From Semisulcospira habei (lineage: Eukaryota > Mollusca > Gastropoda > Semisulcospiridae): a stretch of DNA of 64,000 bases. Made by a program: the position numbers and the translations under genes. Below the pieces are notes generated by a model. The model did not search any database, had not been told where the DNA came from, and worked only from the letters and a program-made list of their open reading frames with translations. Location: assembly GCA_036245525.1 (NCBI GenBank), contig BTPG01000003.1, positions 138,851,212 through 138,915,211 of the forward strand. The letters are read 5' to 3'. This document shows, piece by piece, positions 54,302 through 64,000 of this stretch. Positions within the stretch are counted from its first letter, which is position 1. Each line of letters begins with the position of its first letter.

Positions 54302-54449
54302 AGTACTGCCCATTTATTTCAGAACAAATCCGCACTGTGCTGTGAAAGCGTACTTTTGGGGGTTGACCCGTCAAACGCGCATGATGTATTATTGACATTA
54401 TTACGCCTACGGTTGCTTCAGACAACGTGCGGCTGGAACAAACTCATTA

Positions 54450-54626
54450 TTAACCTTTTTCATCCTGATACACCCATTGCTTGAAATAAATTTGACTTTC
54501 ATAGTTCAACGGTTTCTGGCACCACCCTTGAACTAAAACGGTTGATCTATCTCCTAATGTGTAATGTAGCCTTCACAGAACAATAAGCAACAACAACAAA
54601 ATCAGCCTCAGGATGTAATCGGTTAA
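54450..54626 (+). mobile_element. Family C element, core deleted
   Basis: TTAACCTTTTTCATCCTGAT left, CAGGATGTAATCGGTTAA right. The palindrome is reduced to AGTTCAACGGTTTCTGGCACC then ACCCTTGAACT, so the GGCGCC centre and left inner arm are gone. Flanks match 11887-12101 in inverse order. Confidence 0.78.
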
Positions 54627-55004
54627 AGTAGAAGGCTGGACGGAAGTGACCTTTTCACAACAAACCCAAGCTTAAACACAGTTAATATGCTAACATGTTC
54701 AGCACAGTTGATTCGAGAAAACGATAGGGGGGGGGGGGGGGGGGGTGTAAATGAGCTTCTATCTTAGGGTTTTAAGCTGGAGCATTTAAATTGAAGTGGT
54801 TGGTCAAGGCTATCAGAAAAGAGTCGTTATGCTTCTCCTCTCGAGCTTTGAAACGCCACTTCAGGTTAAATGCACCAATCCGAAACGTTTCGTTATTTTT
54901 ATTCTTAACAGCAACAACTATGTTTTTAGTCAGATCCGTCATCAAACCGTCACAGCTTCCTTGAAATTAATACGGCTCTACATGTACATTGTGAAAACAA
55001 ATGT
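54627..55004. other. No gene recognised; G-run
   Basis: G-run at 54727-54746. Unassigned otherwise. Confidence 0.5.
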
Positions 55005-55077
55005 TTAACCCCTTTGTGCATGCAGCCACCAGTTCTGTTCACAGAACAGGTGGCTGCATGCGCAAGAGGGAACTTAA
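55005..55077. mobile_element. Family H palindromic element, TTAA both ends
   Basis: TTAACCCCTTTGTGCATGCAG, centre CACCAGTTCTGTTCACAGAAC, GGTGGCTGCATGCGCAAGAGG, ending AACTTAA. Confidence 0.8.
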
Positions 55078-55130
55078 CGTTTTACTGGCAAAACACCTAC
55101 ATATAGTTTGTTGCAAAAACGTCACTACCG

Positions 55131-58100
55131 TCAATGACAATGACAATGACAATAGAATCTTTATTTTCCAAGGATTAAAAGATTTAGGTCTAAAGACCTT
55201 TCTTCCATCTTGTCCTTGCTAAACTACTTACACAAACACTCACGGGGCCGCACGCACTGACACACCATAAGCGCCCAACAAGGCGAGTTATACTGGCTGC
55301 CCCACTCGATCAGCTGCCGCTCGAAAGCGACAGCTGGGATATAACCAGTGTGTAAGTGATTATAAACAAAAACATCATAAACAGACTTAATACACGTAAT
55401 GAGATATACATGCGCTACCATCTAACAAATGTGCCATAAGATCACAACAACAACAAAACCAACAACAATCAGACAAATTCAAAATACCACGTCATTCTAA
55501 GACAAAGGCAGTTTACGCTTGCATTTGTAGCAAATGCTGATGAAGCCGTGTCTTGAAAGCATTTATGGTCGTGATAGACTTTATTTCTTTTGGAAGTGAA
55601 TTCTATTCCATTCTTTGGCTGCTGAATATGACAAGGACGATTAAAAAATGTCAAGGCGGAGCCTAGGCACTACCAGGTCGTTCCTCAGTATCGGGTACGG
55701 AGTGTGGGGAGCCTTAAAGAGAGCAGCGAGATATCCAGGTAACTTTGAAAGAGTGATCTTACGCATAAATACACATTTATTGAATAAAAAGTGCTTACGA
55801 AGGGGCAACATGTTTAATTTTGTTAGTTTATCGTCGGTAGTCAAATGGGTGTGGAAATCTTTTAGGATAAGCTTTGCCGCACGTCTATAAAGTGAATTTA
55901 TTCTTTTTAAAGAAAATATCGCTGCATCCATCCCAACTGTCGATGCGTAATCTAGATGGGATTTTATGTGTGCATTATAAAACAACTGCCTGGTTGAAAC
56001 GTCGGTGAATTGAACTAGTCTAGATAACATATATAGATTTTTTTGACAAAACCTTACAAATAGAATTAGTATGTGAGTGTCAACGGAGCTGGTCGTCTAC
56101 AGTGACACCAAGCAAATGATGTTCTCTAACTTGTGCTATTGGTTGCTGTTCAAGTGAAAGTTTGAGTGGCGGCGGGCTCAGCTGATGCTCTTGCCTTGTT
56201 GTCACAAGCATACATTCCGTCTTTGATGGATTCGGAATCATGGAATTAGTCTGACACCAATCAAAGACTTTATTTATTGTTTGCTGTAGTAAACTAGTGA
56301 TTGTGGGCACGTCTGGCGCAGACACATCCAAAGTTGCATCATCTGCAAATAAGCTACAGGTAACGCCAGGTTGTGAGATATGTAAAGGTAAGTCATTTAT
56401 GTAAAGTATGAACAATAAAGTCCCGAGAATAGATCCCTGGGACACGCCATGCATAATCAACCCCTCAGAGGACGATTTGCCATTTACGCTAACATACTGT
56501 CGTCGGCCTTCACGGTAGGATTTAAAAAAAGATACAGCTCGGTCACTTACGCGGTAGACTGAGAGTTTTTCGGTAAGGAGGGTATGGTTAATTAAGTCGA
56601 AGGCTTTGGTAAAGTCTAAAAAGACCACTCCAGTCAACAGTGTTTTGTTTATTGATGTCAGCCAACGATCCGTTAAATGTGAGAGAGCTGTTTGACAAGA
56701 GTGCCGCGGGCGAAATCCTGACTGTAAAGGATGAATAAGGTCGTGTGTGTCAAGAAAGTGCTGTAAGTGTTTGTGTATGTGCTTTTCTATGGGTTTTGAA
56801 AGTTAAGACAAGATAGAAATTGGCCTGAATTTATTGGGATCTGTAAGATCTTTGTTCTTAGGAAGCGGAATAACTTGGCTTTTTTTCAGATCAGAGGGGA
56901 ATTCGCCACGCTCGATACAACAGTTGTAGATGTAAGTTAAAGACTCTACTATGAAAGGTAGCGATAGTTTTAACACAGCAGTACTAATTTCATCATGTCC
57001 TGAAGTGCGCTTACTTTTGAGACTTTCAATCGCTTTACCGACATCGTGCACTGTCATGCAAGGAATGTGGAATGATGAACGAGAAGAAAGTTTGCCATCA
57101 CAAAATTTGACAAGGATTGGGGATACAAAGGGTGCCTTGGACGTAGTGTTTTGCAGCAACGACTGGGCGGCAGAAAGAAAATGATTATTAAAAGTTCCTG
57201 CAGAAATAGAGGTATGTGTAGGGCTATGGTTAGATTTTATAAGGGCATTAAGCGCTCTCCAAACAGAGAATGTATCCTTTTTGTCATTCATTATTCGTTT
57301 AAAGAGTGACATTTTGGCACCAAGAACAATTTTTTTTGCGCGATTGCGTTGCTTACGGTAAGCAGGGAAATCTTTGTTCTGTTTTAATGCATCTCTCAGT
57401 TGCATTGCATCGACCAAACCTTTGTTTAGCCAAGGCGCCAGTTGCGGGTTTTTTTACTCGTTTTTCCCTAATCGGGGCGTGCCTATCAAGAACACTGAGG
57501 AACAACCTGCACCACTCAGACAACGCACCATCAGGCTCGCAATGATGATAAACAGTATCAAAAGAAACGGAACTAAGGTCAAACAAAAAAGCCTCTTTGT
57601 TAAAATGTTTAATTGTTTGTTATTTGGGTATATCGCCGAGCAGGTGACTAAGGCCATCTCACGGCGGGATGGGTAAAAATCTGGTCAGCCAGACTAAAAG
57701 CAGGGTCTTAAGACAAGATGAAAATATAGCTTAAAAATGTCAGGCTAAAATGTCGCACATGTCTTTAAAAGAAACGTCTACAGACTCTCCAAAAGGTCAA
57801 ATTAAAAAAATTAACATAATCTATGAATGCTCAGATCTTGTTAAAAATATTGCATTCTCTCAAAAAATTGAAGATTTTGTCTGGGGGGACATCCCGGAAC
57901 AAGTTAAAATGTTTAAGCGATCTAAACTTGATGGTAGTGTGCTGGTATTTACGGATAGGTTTATCTGCTTTCACGGTCCAGTTACAGCACACAGGATAAT
58001 GGTCGCTGATTCCAACTTGTAGTACATCCGTCTCCAACACTCGGCTCTTGTTCGTTGTATATATATGATCAATGAGTGTAGAGGACGTAGACGTAACACG

Positions 58101-58640
58101 AGTTGGGGATGCTATCAGCTGTTTGAGCCCAAAAAGAGTAATAGTGGACTCCCATGTAGGGTTAGCGGAAAACATGTTGATGTTAAAATCCCCTAACAAA
58201 AGCACGTCTGATGTACAGTTTTTAACTTGATCTAGCATGTCGGTGAAATCATCAAGCCATACATTTGGTGCAGAAGGGTTCCTGTAAATAAAACCAACTA
58301 ATACAGGGCTTGACTTGTTCTTTAATTCAACCCAAACACTTTCCACTGTGTCTGATTCAAGGTCCGGTCTTCTACGGGTGATATCTTTTATAGAATCATG
58401 AATATACACCGCAATGCGGGTATGTGTGGGGCTTTGTGGGTCGCGGTGTATAAGGGAAAAATCAGGTATAGAAATGACGTCATCGCTGATATTGGAGTTA
58501 AGACGGGTTTCCGTGAAACCAAACAAGTGGAAAGGGTTGGGTTGACTCAAAAGAACACACACATCGGGAGTCTTGTTACATAGATGATAAATATTGAGAT
58601 GACCTATGTGAATATTAGAGGAGTCTGACATGTGAAAGAC
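55131..58640 (-). pseudogene. Near full-length ORF2 of a CR1/L2-group LINE (endonuclease + RT), decayed
   Basis: Read on the minus strand. An APE-type endonuclease starts at 58631: HIGHLNIYHLCNK, FTETRLNSN, VWVELKNK, GFIYRNPSAP, LLLGDFNINM, TLIDHIYTTNKS and SDHYPV cover the expected catalytic residues. The frame is broken by a 290 bp SINE (57613-57902), then resumes FDLSSVSFDTVYHHCEPDG, changes frame, and continues 57417-56806 with TVHDVGKAIESLKSKRTSG and NKFRPISILS. A TAA at 56803-56805 precedes LSKPIEKHIHKH. RT motifs: GVVFLDFTKAFDLINH (A), HGVSQGSILGTLLF (B, S for the usual P), SLFADDATLDVS (C). A TGA near 56078 and a frameshift near 56035 precede the C-terminal domain (ending VPRLRLDIF). 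The 3' UTR ends in AATAAAGATTC and a (TCATTG)n tail at 55131-55155. No ORF1 is seen upstream. Confidence 0.9.
57613..57902 (-). mobile_element. 290-bp SINE inserted in the LINE endonuclease-RT linker, 14-bp TSD
   Basis: Perfect direct repeats GTTAAAATGTTTAA at 57599-57612 and 57903-57916. On the minus strand it runs GATGTCCCCCCAGACAAAAT ... GTGAGATGGCCTTAGTCACC, CGGCGATATACCCAAATAAC. Same family as 17073-17362. Removing it restores continuity FRSLKHFN + KEAFLFDLSS, so the LINE was in place first. Confidence 0.9.
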
Positions 58641-59443
58641 GATACTGTGAACAAACAGTCAGAAACAGTAATACACACTGAGCTGCACAGGCATCAAGGA
58701 TCATAAGGACTGCAGTAACGCCAATGTTTGTCACAGTGAAGCACTGTCATGTAATTTAAAAACAATGACAAGAAAATCGAGTTGAAACTGGATCAGTGTC
58801 ACACGCAGTTTCTCAGTCTAACACCTGAACGTCAAACGTCCAGTTTCACAGTCGTAAAGTCTACGGCAACGTTAAGAACCACCAAGACTGTTAACAACCT
58901 GCAGCTCTTACAACGAGTGCACAGGCCGCTTAACAGGTTTTCCCCAAAGGGACAGTTAGGAAACAATAAGGGATGCAACTGTAGACTTTGCAAAGGGACA
59001 TCACCAGTACCGCTGGGTGCATGAACACGTGGATGGGCTGTACCTAGCAGAACATCTCGTTTGTTGTGTAAAAGTCAATTCCGTCAAAAATCACTTGCTG
59101 ACAGTTCACACCTTCCACACTTCCAAAGAATGTACGGACAGCTTCTTTTTGTTTCCTGTCATAAAACAGCAAGGGATGCCGTAACTCTGTTTTGGACTTT
59201 GCAAAGGGGCATCACGGCTTTGAACAGCGCAAGTCAGTGATTTCACGCGAAGGAACCCTGTCAAAATGTATTGCATCAACGAGCTCTCGATGAGTGCCTT
59301 TGATTTTCTTTGGAAAACTCGCCGTGGTTTACAGACACCAGCTTCGATTTACGACCGGCCCTTTGCTCGGAGTCATAACCTCACATCATTCTCAATCGGT
59401 TTTCGCTCACAGGTCGCTCTGTGGGCCAACGTCCTGCCATCTG
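58641..59443. other. No gene recognised
   Basis: Short GGGATGCAACTGTAGACTTTG / GGGATGCCGTAACTCTG (about 58970, 59172) and CAAAGGGACATCACC / CAAAGGGGCATCACG pairs indicate a diverged ~200 bp direct repeat. No domain in the open frame at 58782-59024. Confidence 0.5.
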
Positions 59444-59512
59444 CAAAACGCATAGATTCTCATCAGCCCCTGCTGTCGCAGGGGCTAATGAGAATCTATG
59501 CCTTTTGCGGTC
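59444..59512. repeat. Family A palindrome
   Basis: GCAAAACGCATAGATTCTCA, centre CCCCTGCTGTCGCAGGGG, AATGAGAATCTATGCCTTTTGC. Confidence 0.8.
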
Positions 59513-60571
59513 AATGATCCGAACTTCAGGTTAGACTTCAAAACAAATCAGTGTTTCATCTTTGAGTTTTGAGTGTATGGCTAGTGTAAACGCAGAAGCA
59601 AAGGTGAGGAAAGCTCGTAAGTCTCTCGCTTTTGATGGACATGCACAGATGCAAAGACTGTTTGATATCGGGGCGCACAACGTTTTTCCTGAATATATCC
59701 GCAAAGAAGGACTTTTTTTTGTACCACTTTGAGAACATATATCATTTAGTGCCAGTCGACCTAATATGGAAAATTTTGTACTGAACTCATGTGATTTGTC
59801 GATTGTGTTCTACAGTTGCAAAATTTTAGTGAAAAGACAAGAAAAAAACATATTCAATACCCTAAAAGGAGCCCCGGCAGATTTCGATATCGAGGTCAAG
59901 CTTGTAGACTTCATGTATGCCTGCGTTGTTTCAGATTTTAAAACTTGGCCAATTTAGTCACGTGAAAATGGATCTTTCTTATACTGGGACATATCTGGGG
60001 CACATTTAGGGATGTAAAATCAGTTATTTAATGAAAACATTTCGAATTTTTACGACAGTACAGCAAAACTGACACATTGTTCGAGTTTCATAAAAGCAAA
60101 TCGTATTTGGTCAACTGTCACTGAATGATATTTGTTATAACATTGGTATAGAAAATTGGATCTTGGATGAAATATTTGCGCTCCGATGTCCAACGACCTA
60201 TACATAAGGCCGATGCTTGCAGATAAAATACACAGAAGTTGTAATATAATCTATAGATCACATTTGAAATCGTGTAGAAAAAGAAGCAACTAGCGTGGGG
60301 TGGGGTAGAAGGGGGTGGGGGTGGGGGGTGGTGGGGGGGTGGTGGTGGTGAGGGTGGGAATAGACAGGGTGAAGGAGGCCTCGTTCACGAACATCCAGTG
60401 TACACCTCAGTACATGAGGGAGGTATAATGACATTGATGTAATAACGATTACTAAAATCAGACAGTCGTTTATTTCACAAGCGCATTTAGAATTTTCAGG
60501 AAATTTGAACAGAAGGATGGCTACGTCGTATTGCTTGATTAAACGTCGGGGTCCAAACCAAATGAGTCTTT
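59513..60571. other. No gene recognised; G-rich tract
   Basis: G-rich (GGGTGGGG, GGTGGTGG) at 60296-60358. AT-rich remainder with short frames only. Confidence 0.5.
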
Positions 60572-60623
60572 TAACTCATTCAATACGTGTCGCGTTTGGA
60601 TACGCGGCAGGTCTCGAATGTTT
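60572..60623. mobile_element. Family F element, internally deleted
   Basis: TTAACTCATTCAATACGTGTC then GCGTTTGGATACGCGGC and AGGTCTCGAATGTTTAA. Confidence 0.65.
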
Positions 60624-61064
60624 AAAACACGACATTTTAGGGAACTGAGTCCAAAGGTTCCAATTTCAACACTAATTTTGGAGTTTGTCCACTAAAGGAG
60701 ATCGATCAAAATGTTTTTGTCTCGAAATGGACATACTATCATTTTGCATGCACAGGGCAGTCCTCCCCTCCCCACCCCCCTCCCCTGCTCTCCCATCGCT
60801 TCACCCCCCCCCCCCCAACCCCCACCCACCTCGAATGACACACATTTGATCACAGGGCTCCTCCCCCCCCCCTCCCTGCCTCCATCGCTTCACCCCCCCC
60901 CCCAAACCCACCACCCTCTATTTCAAAACACACAAAGACATAATCTAGAGCGTTTTATTAACCACACTGGAGGCAACTGAAAGTCCCGCCGTGTGGATGC
61001 CAGTGTCGTTCGCTCAAATACACTTGGGCGGCCACTAATCAGGACTGGCTCCAGACGCCTCTAC
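60624..61064. other. C-rich low-complexity block
   Basis: Two similar C-rich stretches: CTCCCATCGCTTCACC plus a C-run at about 60790-60817, and CCTCCATCGCTTCACC plus a C-run at about 60880-60903. They are a ~90 bp direct duplication. No gene. Confidence 0.6.
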
Positions 61065-61172
61065 CCTAATGCGCAAAAAGCCATTGGGCTGATGTCAGCC
61101 GCCGTTGTCCCGCGCACGATTGTGCGCGGGCCAACGGCGGCCGACGTCGGCCCGATGGCCTTTTGCGCACTG
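61065..61172. mobile_element. Family E complete palindrome
   Basis: CCCTAATGCGCAAAAAGCCATTGGGC left, GCCCGATGGCCTTTTGCGCACTG right (read in parts: ATGCGCAAAAAGCCATTGG; GGCCTTTTGCGCACTG). Centre CCCGCGCACGATTGTGCGCGGG. TA precedes the left terminus. Confidence 0.85.
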
Positions 61173-61227
61173 CGCTGTCCCTTCCAACATCATCCGTGCG
61201 AGGTGCAGCTGGAGCCGACTTTGGTTA

Positions 61228-61294
61228 GCAAGAGGCAGTGATTCTCATTAGCCCGTGCAGCTGCGAGGGCTCATGAGAATCTTTGCCTCTTGCA
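61228..61294. repeat. Family A palindrome
   Basis: GCAAGAGGCAGTGATTCTCA, centre CCGTGCAGCTGCGAGG, CATGAGAATCTTTGCCTCTTGC. Confidence 0.8.
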
Positions 61295-62039
61295 AGTTGG
61301 AACGTGCTGTCTCAGAAACTGAAATTGGAATGATTCCAATACATCCTTTGAACTTCCCCGGCCAACTGGGTTACATCATCATTATAGCATCGCACGGGCG
61401 TATGATTCGGGGGATGTGCGGGGCGGGGGGGGGGGGGGGAGGAGGAGGGGGAGATGGGGAGGGGGAGGGGGGAGGGGGGAGGGGCAATGGGGGTGGGGGG
61501 GGGGGAACTGTCTTTTCACCTCACTAACCTCATCCACTCCCCCCCCCCCCCGAAAAATGGGCTAGCAAGATTATCTGTGGTCCCGCCCCCCTCACAACTC
61601 TCCACTCACCACCACCAATATTTTTGAAGGAAAAGATCTTATAGAATTTGTTCATTATGTCTGGTTTTTTTTCAAGGCTGAATGACTACAACATTATATT
61701 TCACGTTCCACATTACAGAGATACTACTGAACTATCACGATCGACATATCACAACAATATCATACGTCGTATGTAAAGAGATATATTTTCGTACTACCAT
61801 TGAACTATCACAGTGTACATATATCACAGCCGACTGACGCACTCCAGAGAGATTTATCAGATTCCTTGGAGCAGGTTAGGGAAAGAAATAACCCCAGTGA
61901 GCAAAAAGTACGGAAGGGCCAACGTCTGCCGCTCTCATCCCAAGCCTTAGCTGTGCGTCATAGCCTGAGGCTGAAAATGCGTTTCTACTATGTACATCCA
62001 CGTACAGTTAACTTGTAACAATTCGCCAGGAGACCTATT
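61295..62039. other. No gene recognised; G-rich and C-run tracts
   Basis: G-rich at 61420-61506 and a C-run at 61541-61552. ACTGAACTATCACGATCGAC (61727) and ATTGAACTATCACAGTGTAC (61798) are fragments of family C flanks. Confidence 0.55.
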
Positions 62040-62171
62040 TTTGTTTTCTTGTTATATCCGACGTTTGTTATAAGCGAAGTAATTTACATAGAAAGAGAGC
62101 TGTTCCGGACCTCGTGTTTGTTATATCCGACTTTTGTTAATGTCCGACCTTGTTATAAGCAGAGTAGACTG
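62040..62171. mobile_element. pogo/Tigger-like MITE, partial
   Basis: GTTATATCCGACGTTTGTTA, one unit of the 67 bp repeat of 35643-35910 in inverse orientation, then TGTCCGACCTTGTTATAAGC and AGAGTAGACTG followed by TA. The left end is unclear. Confidence 0.6.
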
Positions 62172-62185
62172 TACATGGTCAAGTG

Positions 62186-62272
62186 ATAACCCTTTGGCTG
62201 TCGGCAGCGGTTTTTGTCGTGATGATTCCTCCAGGAATCATCGCGACAAAAACCGCTGCCGACGGCCATAGG
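62186..62272. mobile_element. Family D palindromic element
   Basis: ATAACCCTTTGGCTGTCGGC, centre ATTCCTCCAGGAAT, GCTGCCGACGGCCATAGG. Right TTAA lost. Confidence 0.82.
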
Positions 62273-62640
62273 CATACTATGCCTGATAATAGTCAACGTG
62301 AAACAGGTCTGGGTTACAATGACTAGAATAAATAAATACTGCGCGTTGAAACACAGGGTGAGAACGCATTGCTCGCTAGCCTGTGCCCTCGAGCGCGGGC
62401 CTGGCGACTGAGGCCGCAGTCAGTCCGAGGAACTGAGGCTAATGCCGGTGGCAAGGGTAGAAATAAAATAATGTATGTCGGGGACATGAGGGGAATATTG
62501 CCCGGCTCTCAATCATACTTGGCCGTAATTGCGGTATTCCAGCCCAGTCGGTTTGCAGTGGATATATATAAGCAGATCGGATAAGGGTGGTTCTTCTGAC
62601 AAGCCCACGCCCCCCCCCCCCCCCCCTCTCCAATTCCATC
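62273..62640. other. No gene recognised
   Basis: A family E scrap (GGCCGCAGTCAGTCCGAGG at 62413) and a C-run at 62610-62626. Confidence 0.5.
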
Positions 62641-62708
62641 TGCAAGTGGCATAGATTCTCATGAGTCCCTGCATTCGCAGGGGCTCATGAGAATCCATGC
62701 CTCTTGCT
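62641..62708. repeat. Family A palindrome
   Basis: GCAAGTGGCATAGATTCTCA, centre CCCTGCATTCGCAGGGG, TGAGAATCCATGCCTCTTGC. Confidence 0.85.
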
Positions 62709-63039
62709 GGCAGAGATGGTGCCGTTCACAGCCTCTGATTCTCAGAGTCGAAGCCATCTGCGTGTAAGTGCGCGACAGAAAAAAATTGGAAGAGTTTGAA
62801 TGAGTAGTTTTCGTTTTACTTTATTCTGATTCGTATTCTGATCTGACCACGGGGTTATTGCGGTTGAAATGGCTGCGGTAGATAAGCTGATAAGATTAGA
62901 ATTTATTTTTGTATGGAGGGCTTGAAGAGGGGGCGGGGGTATTAGTAGCAGCAAACCCCCAACCCCCCCCCTTCCTCTATTCCGGTATTTAGAGCTGTGT
63001 ATATTGCAGTATTATTGTGATAACTTGTATTCACAAAGG

Positions 63040-64000
63040 GGAGAAGACACGATAAGCGCCTTACTAACAATCTGCAATAAGATCTGGCAGTCAGGGGATT
63101 GGCCCACACCATGGACCCAATCACTTATAATAACTCTCCCCAAAAAAGGCAACTTACATCAATGCCATAATTATCGCACGATCAGTCTTATAGGCCACCC
63201 AAGTAAAGTCATGTTAAAGATCCCAATGAACAGGCTGAAGCCAGAGGCAGAGGAAATCATAGCTGAGGAACAGGCAGGCTTCAGACCAGGGCGCAGCACA
63301 ACTGAGCAGATCTTCAACCTGAGAGTTCTATGTGAGAGGTACCTCCAGCACCAGCAAGACCTCTACTATGTCTTTGTGGATTTTAAGAAAGCGTTTGACA
63401 GGGTGTAGCATGCGGCCCTTTGGTCCACCATAAAGTTATACAACATCAATGCCAGCCTGATCAAAGTCATAGCAAACCTTTACACCAAGGCCACTAGCGC
63501 AGTCTGCTTCAACGGCAAAATAGGAAACTGGTTTAGGCCTACAGTCGGAGTCAGACAAGGCTGCTTGCTCTCACCTACTCTTTTCAACATCTTCCTGGAA
63601 AGAATCATGACAGACGCTCTGAAAGATCATGAAGAAACTGTCAGTATTGGAGGCAGAACAATCACGAACTTGCGCTTTGCAGACGACATTGATGGCCTTG
63701 CAGGAACAGAAAAGGAGCTAGCTCAGCTGGTGGAAAAGCTGGGCAGTACAGCCATTGCGTATGAGATGGAAATCAGCGCAGAGAAGACCAAACTGATGAC
63801 AAATAACACCAATGGCATTGGCACTGACGTCATGATTGGAAGCCAAAAACTCGAAACAGTTAATCAATTCAAATACTTATGAGCCATTGTGACAGATGAG
63901 GAAACAAATCCAGAAATACTGTCCAGGATTGCGCAGACAACAACAGCACTGACAAGACTGAAGACCATATGGAAGGACAGAAACATCACGCTCTGCTCCT
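63040..64000 (+). pseudogene. RTE-like non-LTR retrotransposon RT, continues past the window
   Basis: 5'-truncated: it starts at EDTISALLTICNKIWQSGDW. One frame is kept throughout: ITLPKKGNLHQCHNYRTISL, EEQAGFRPGRSTTEQIFNLR, motif A YYVFVDFKKAFDRV, motif B GVRQGCLLSPTLFN, motif C NLRFADDIDGLAG, EISAEKTKLMTNN and NQFKYL. Two nonsense codons break it: TAG 63406-63408 (expected Trp of RVWHAALW) and TGA 63880-63882 (expected Gly of YLGAIV). Both are single-base changes. The ADD catalytic box is intact. Residues resemble the RTE-type endonuclease-RT proteins common in marine invertebrates; clade is from memory. Confidence 0.9.

Noticed and set aside
58782..59024. Possible small host gene (contains NNKGCNCRLCKGTSP)
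   Set aside because: The short Cys-containing stretch fits no finger spacing I know, and the region shows diverged direct repeats; not supported as a gene.

Overview
This window looks like non-coding, repeat-dense nuclear DNA of an animal, probably a lophotrochozoan and perhaps a gastropod mollusc. That placement is an inference from the mix of LINE families, long (CA)n/(GA)n tracts, a (TTAGGG)n block and LINE 3' ends of the type TGTAAAGCGCTTAGAG...AAGCGCTATATAAAT followed by (ATT)n. I see no convincing host protein-coding gene, no rRNA or tRNA gene and no CRISPR array. Most long open frames are translations of microsatellites (Cys/Val, His/Thr, Ser/Leu, Arg/Glu, Tyr/Ile runs). The only frames with recognisable protein domains belong to decayed non-LTR retrotransposons.

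Four long LINE copies are present: a Rex1/L2-like copy at about 3.25-4.8 kb (+); a CR1/L2-group copy at 8.7-10.4 kb (-) and a fuller relative with an AP endonuclease at 55.1-58.6 kb (-); an L2/CR1-like copy at 29.6-31.7 kb (+); and an RTE-like copy at 63.0 kb running off the window (+). All carry stops, frameshifts or a lost catalytic residue. Several short SINE or LINE-tail insertions have readable target-site duplications (TSDs).

The striking layer is a set of short palindromic, non-coding elements, roughly one per 0.7-0.8 kb, in at least eight families labelled here A to H. A: arms GCAAGAGGCATAGATCCTCA...TGAGGATCTATGCCTCTTGC, about 50 copies or remnants, each embedded off-centre in a 210-214 bp element bounded by TTAACCCCTTCACTGCCGA and its complement. 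B: a GTGAGG-ended element with an A-like core. C: 180-225 bp elements with a central GTGCCAGA-TAGCTTGGCGCC palindrome. D: 80-90 bp palindromes starting CCCTTTGGCTGTCGG. E: GC-rich palindromes with CCCARTGCGCAAAAGG ends. F: TTAACTCATTCG... palindromes. G: GGCCCCGCATCAATAGCTGC palindromes. H: TTAACC..TGCATGCAGCC palindromes. Families A, C, D, F, G and H are repeatedly bounded by TTAA, usually followed by CCC or CTC. This suggests non-autonomous piggyBac-like (TTAA-specific) elements. No transposase lies in the window, so this is inference.

These palindromes interact structurally. They chain at shared TTAA sites (1554-1823), nest in each other (4849-5183, 13912-14131), sit at the centre of other palindromes (18064-18195, 5921-6036) and occur as half-copies broken at or near the symmetry centre. 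In one case (10679-10802) a half-palindrome is fused exactly at its centre to a 77 bp telomere-type (TTAGGG)n array. Other elements include three pogo/Tigger-like MITEs (TA...CAGT ends), a PIF/Harbinger-like MITE with TAA duplications, a 167 bp fold-back, a tRNA-derived SINE and many micro- and minisatellites.
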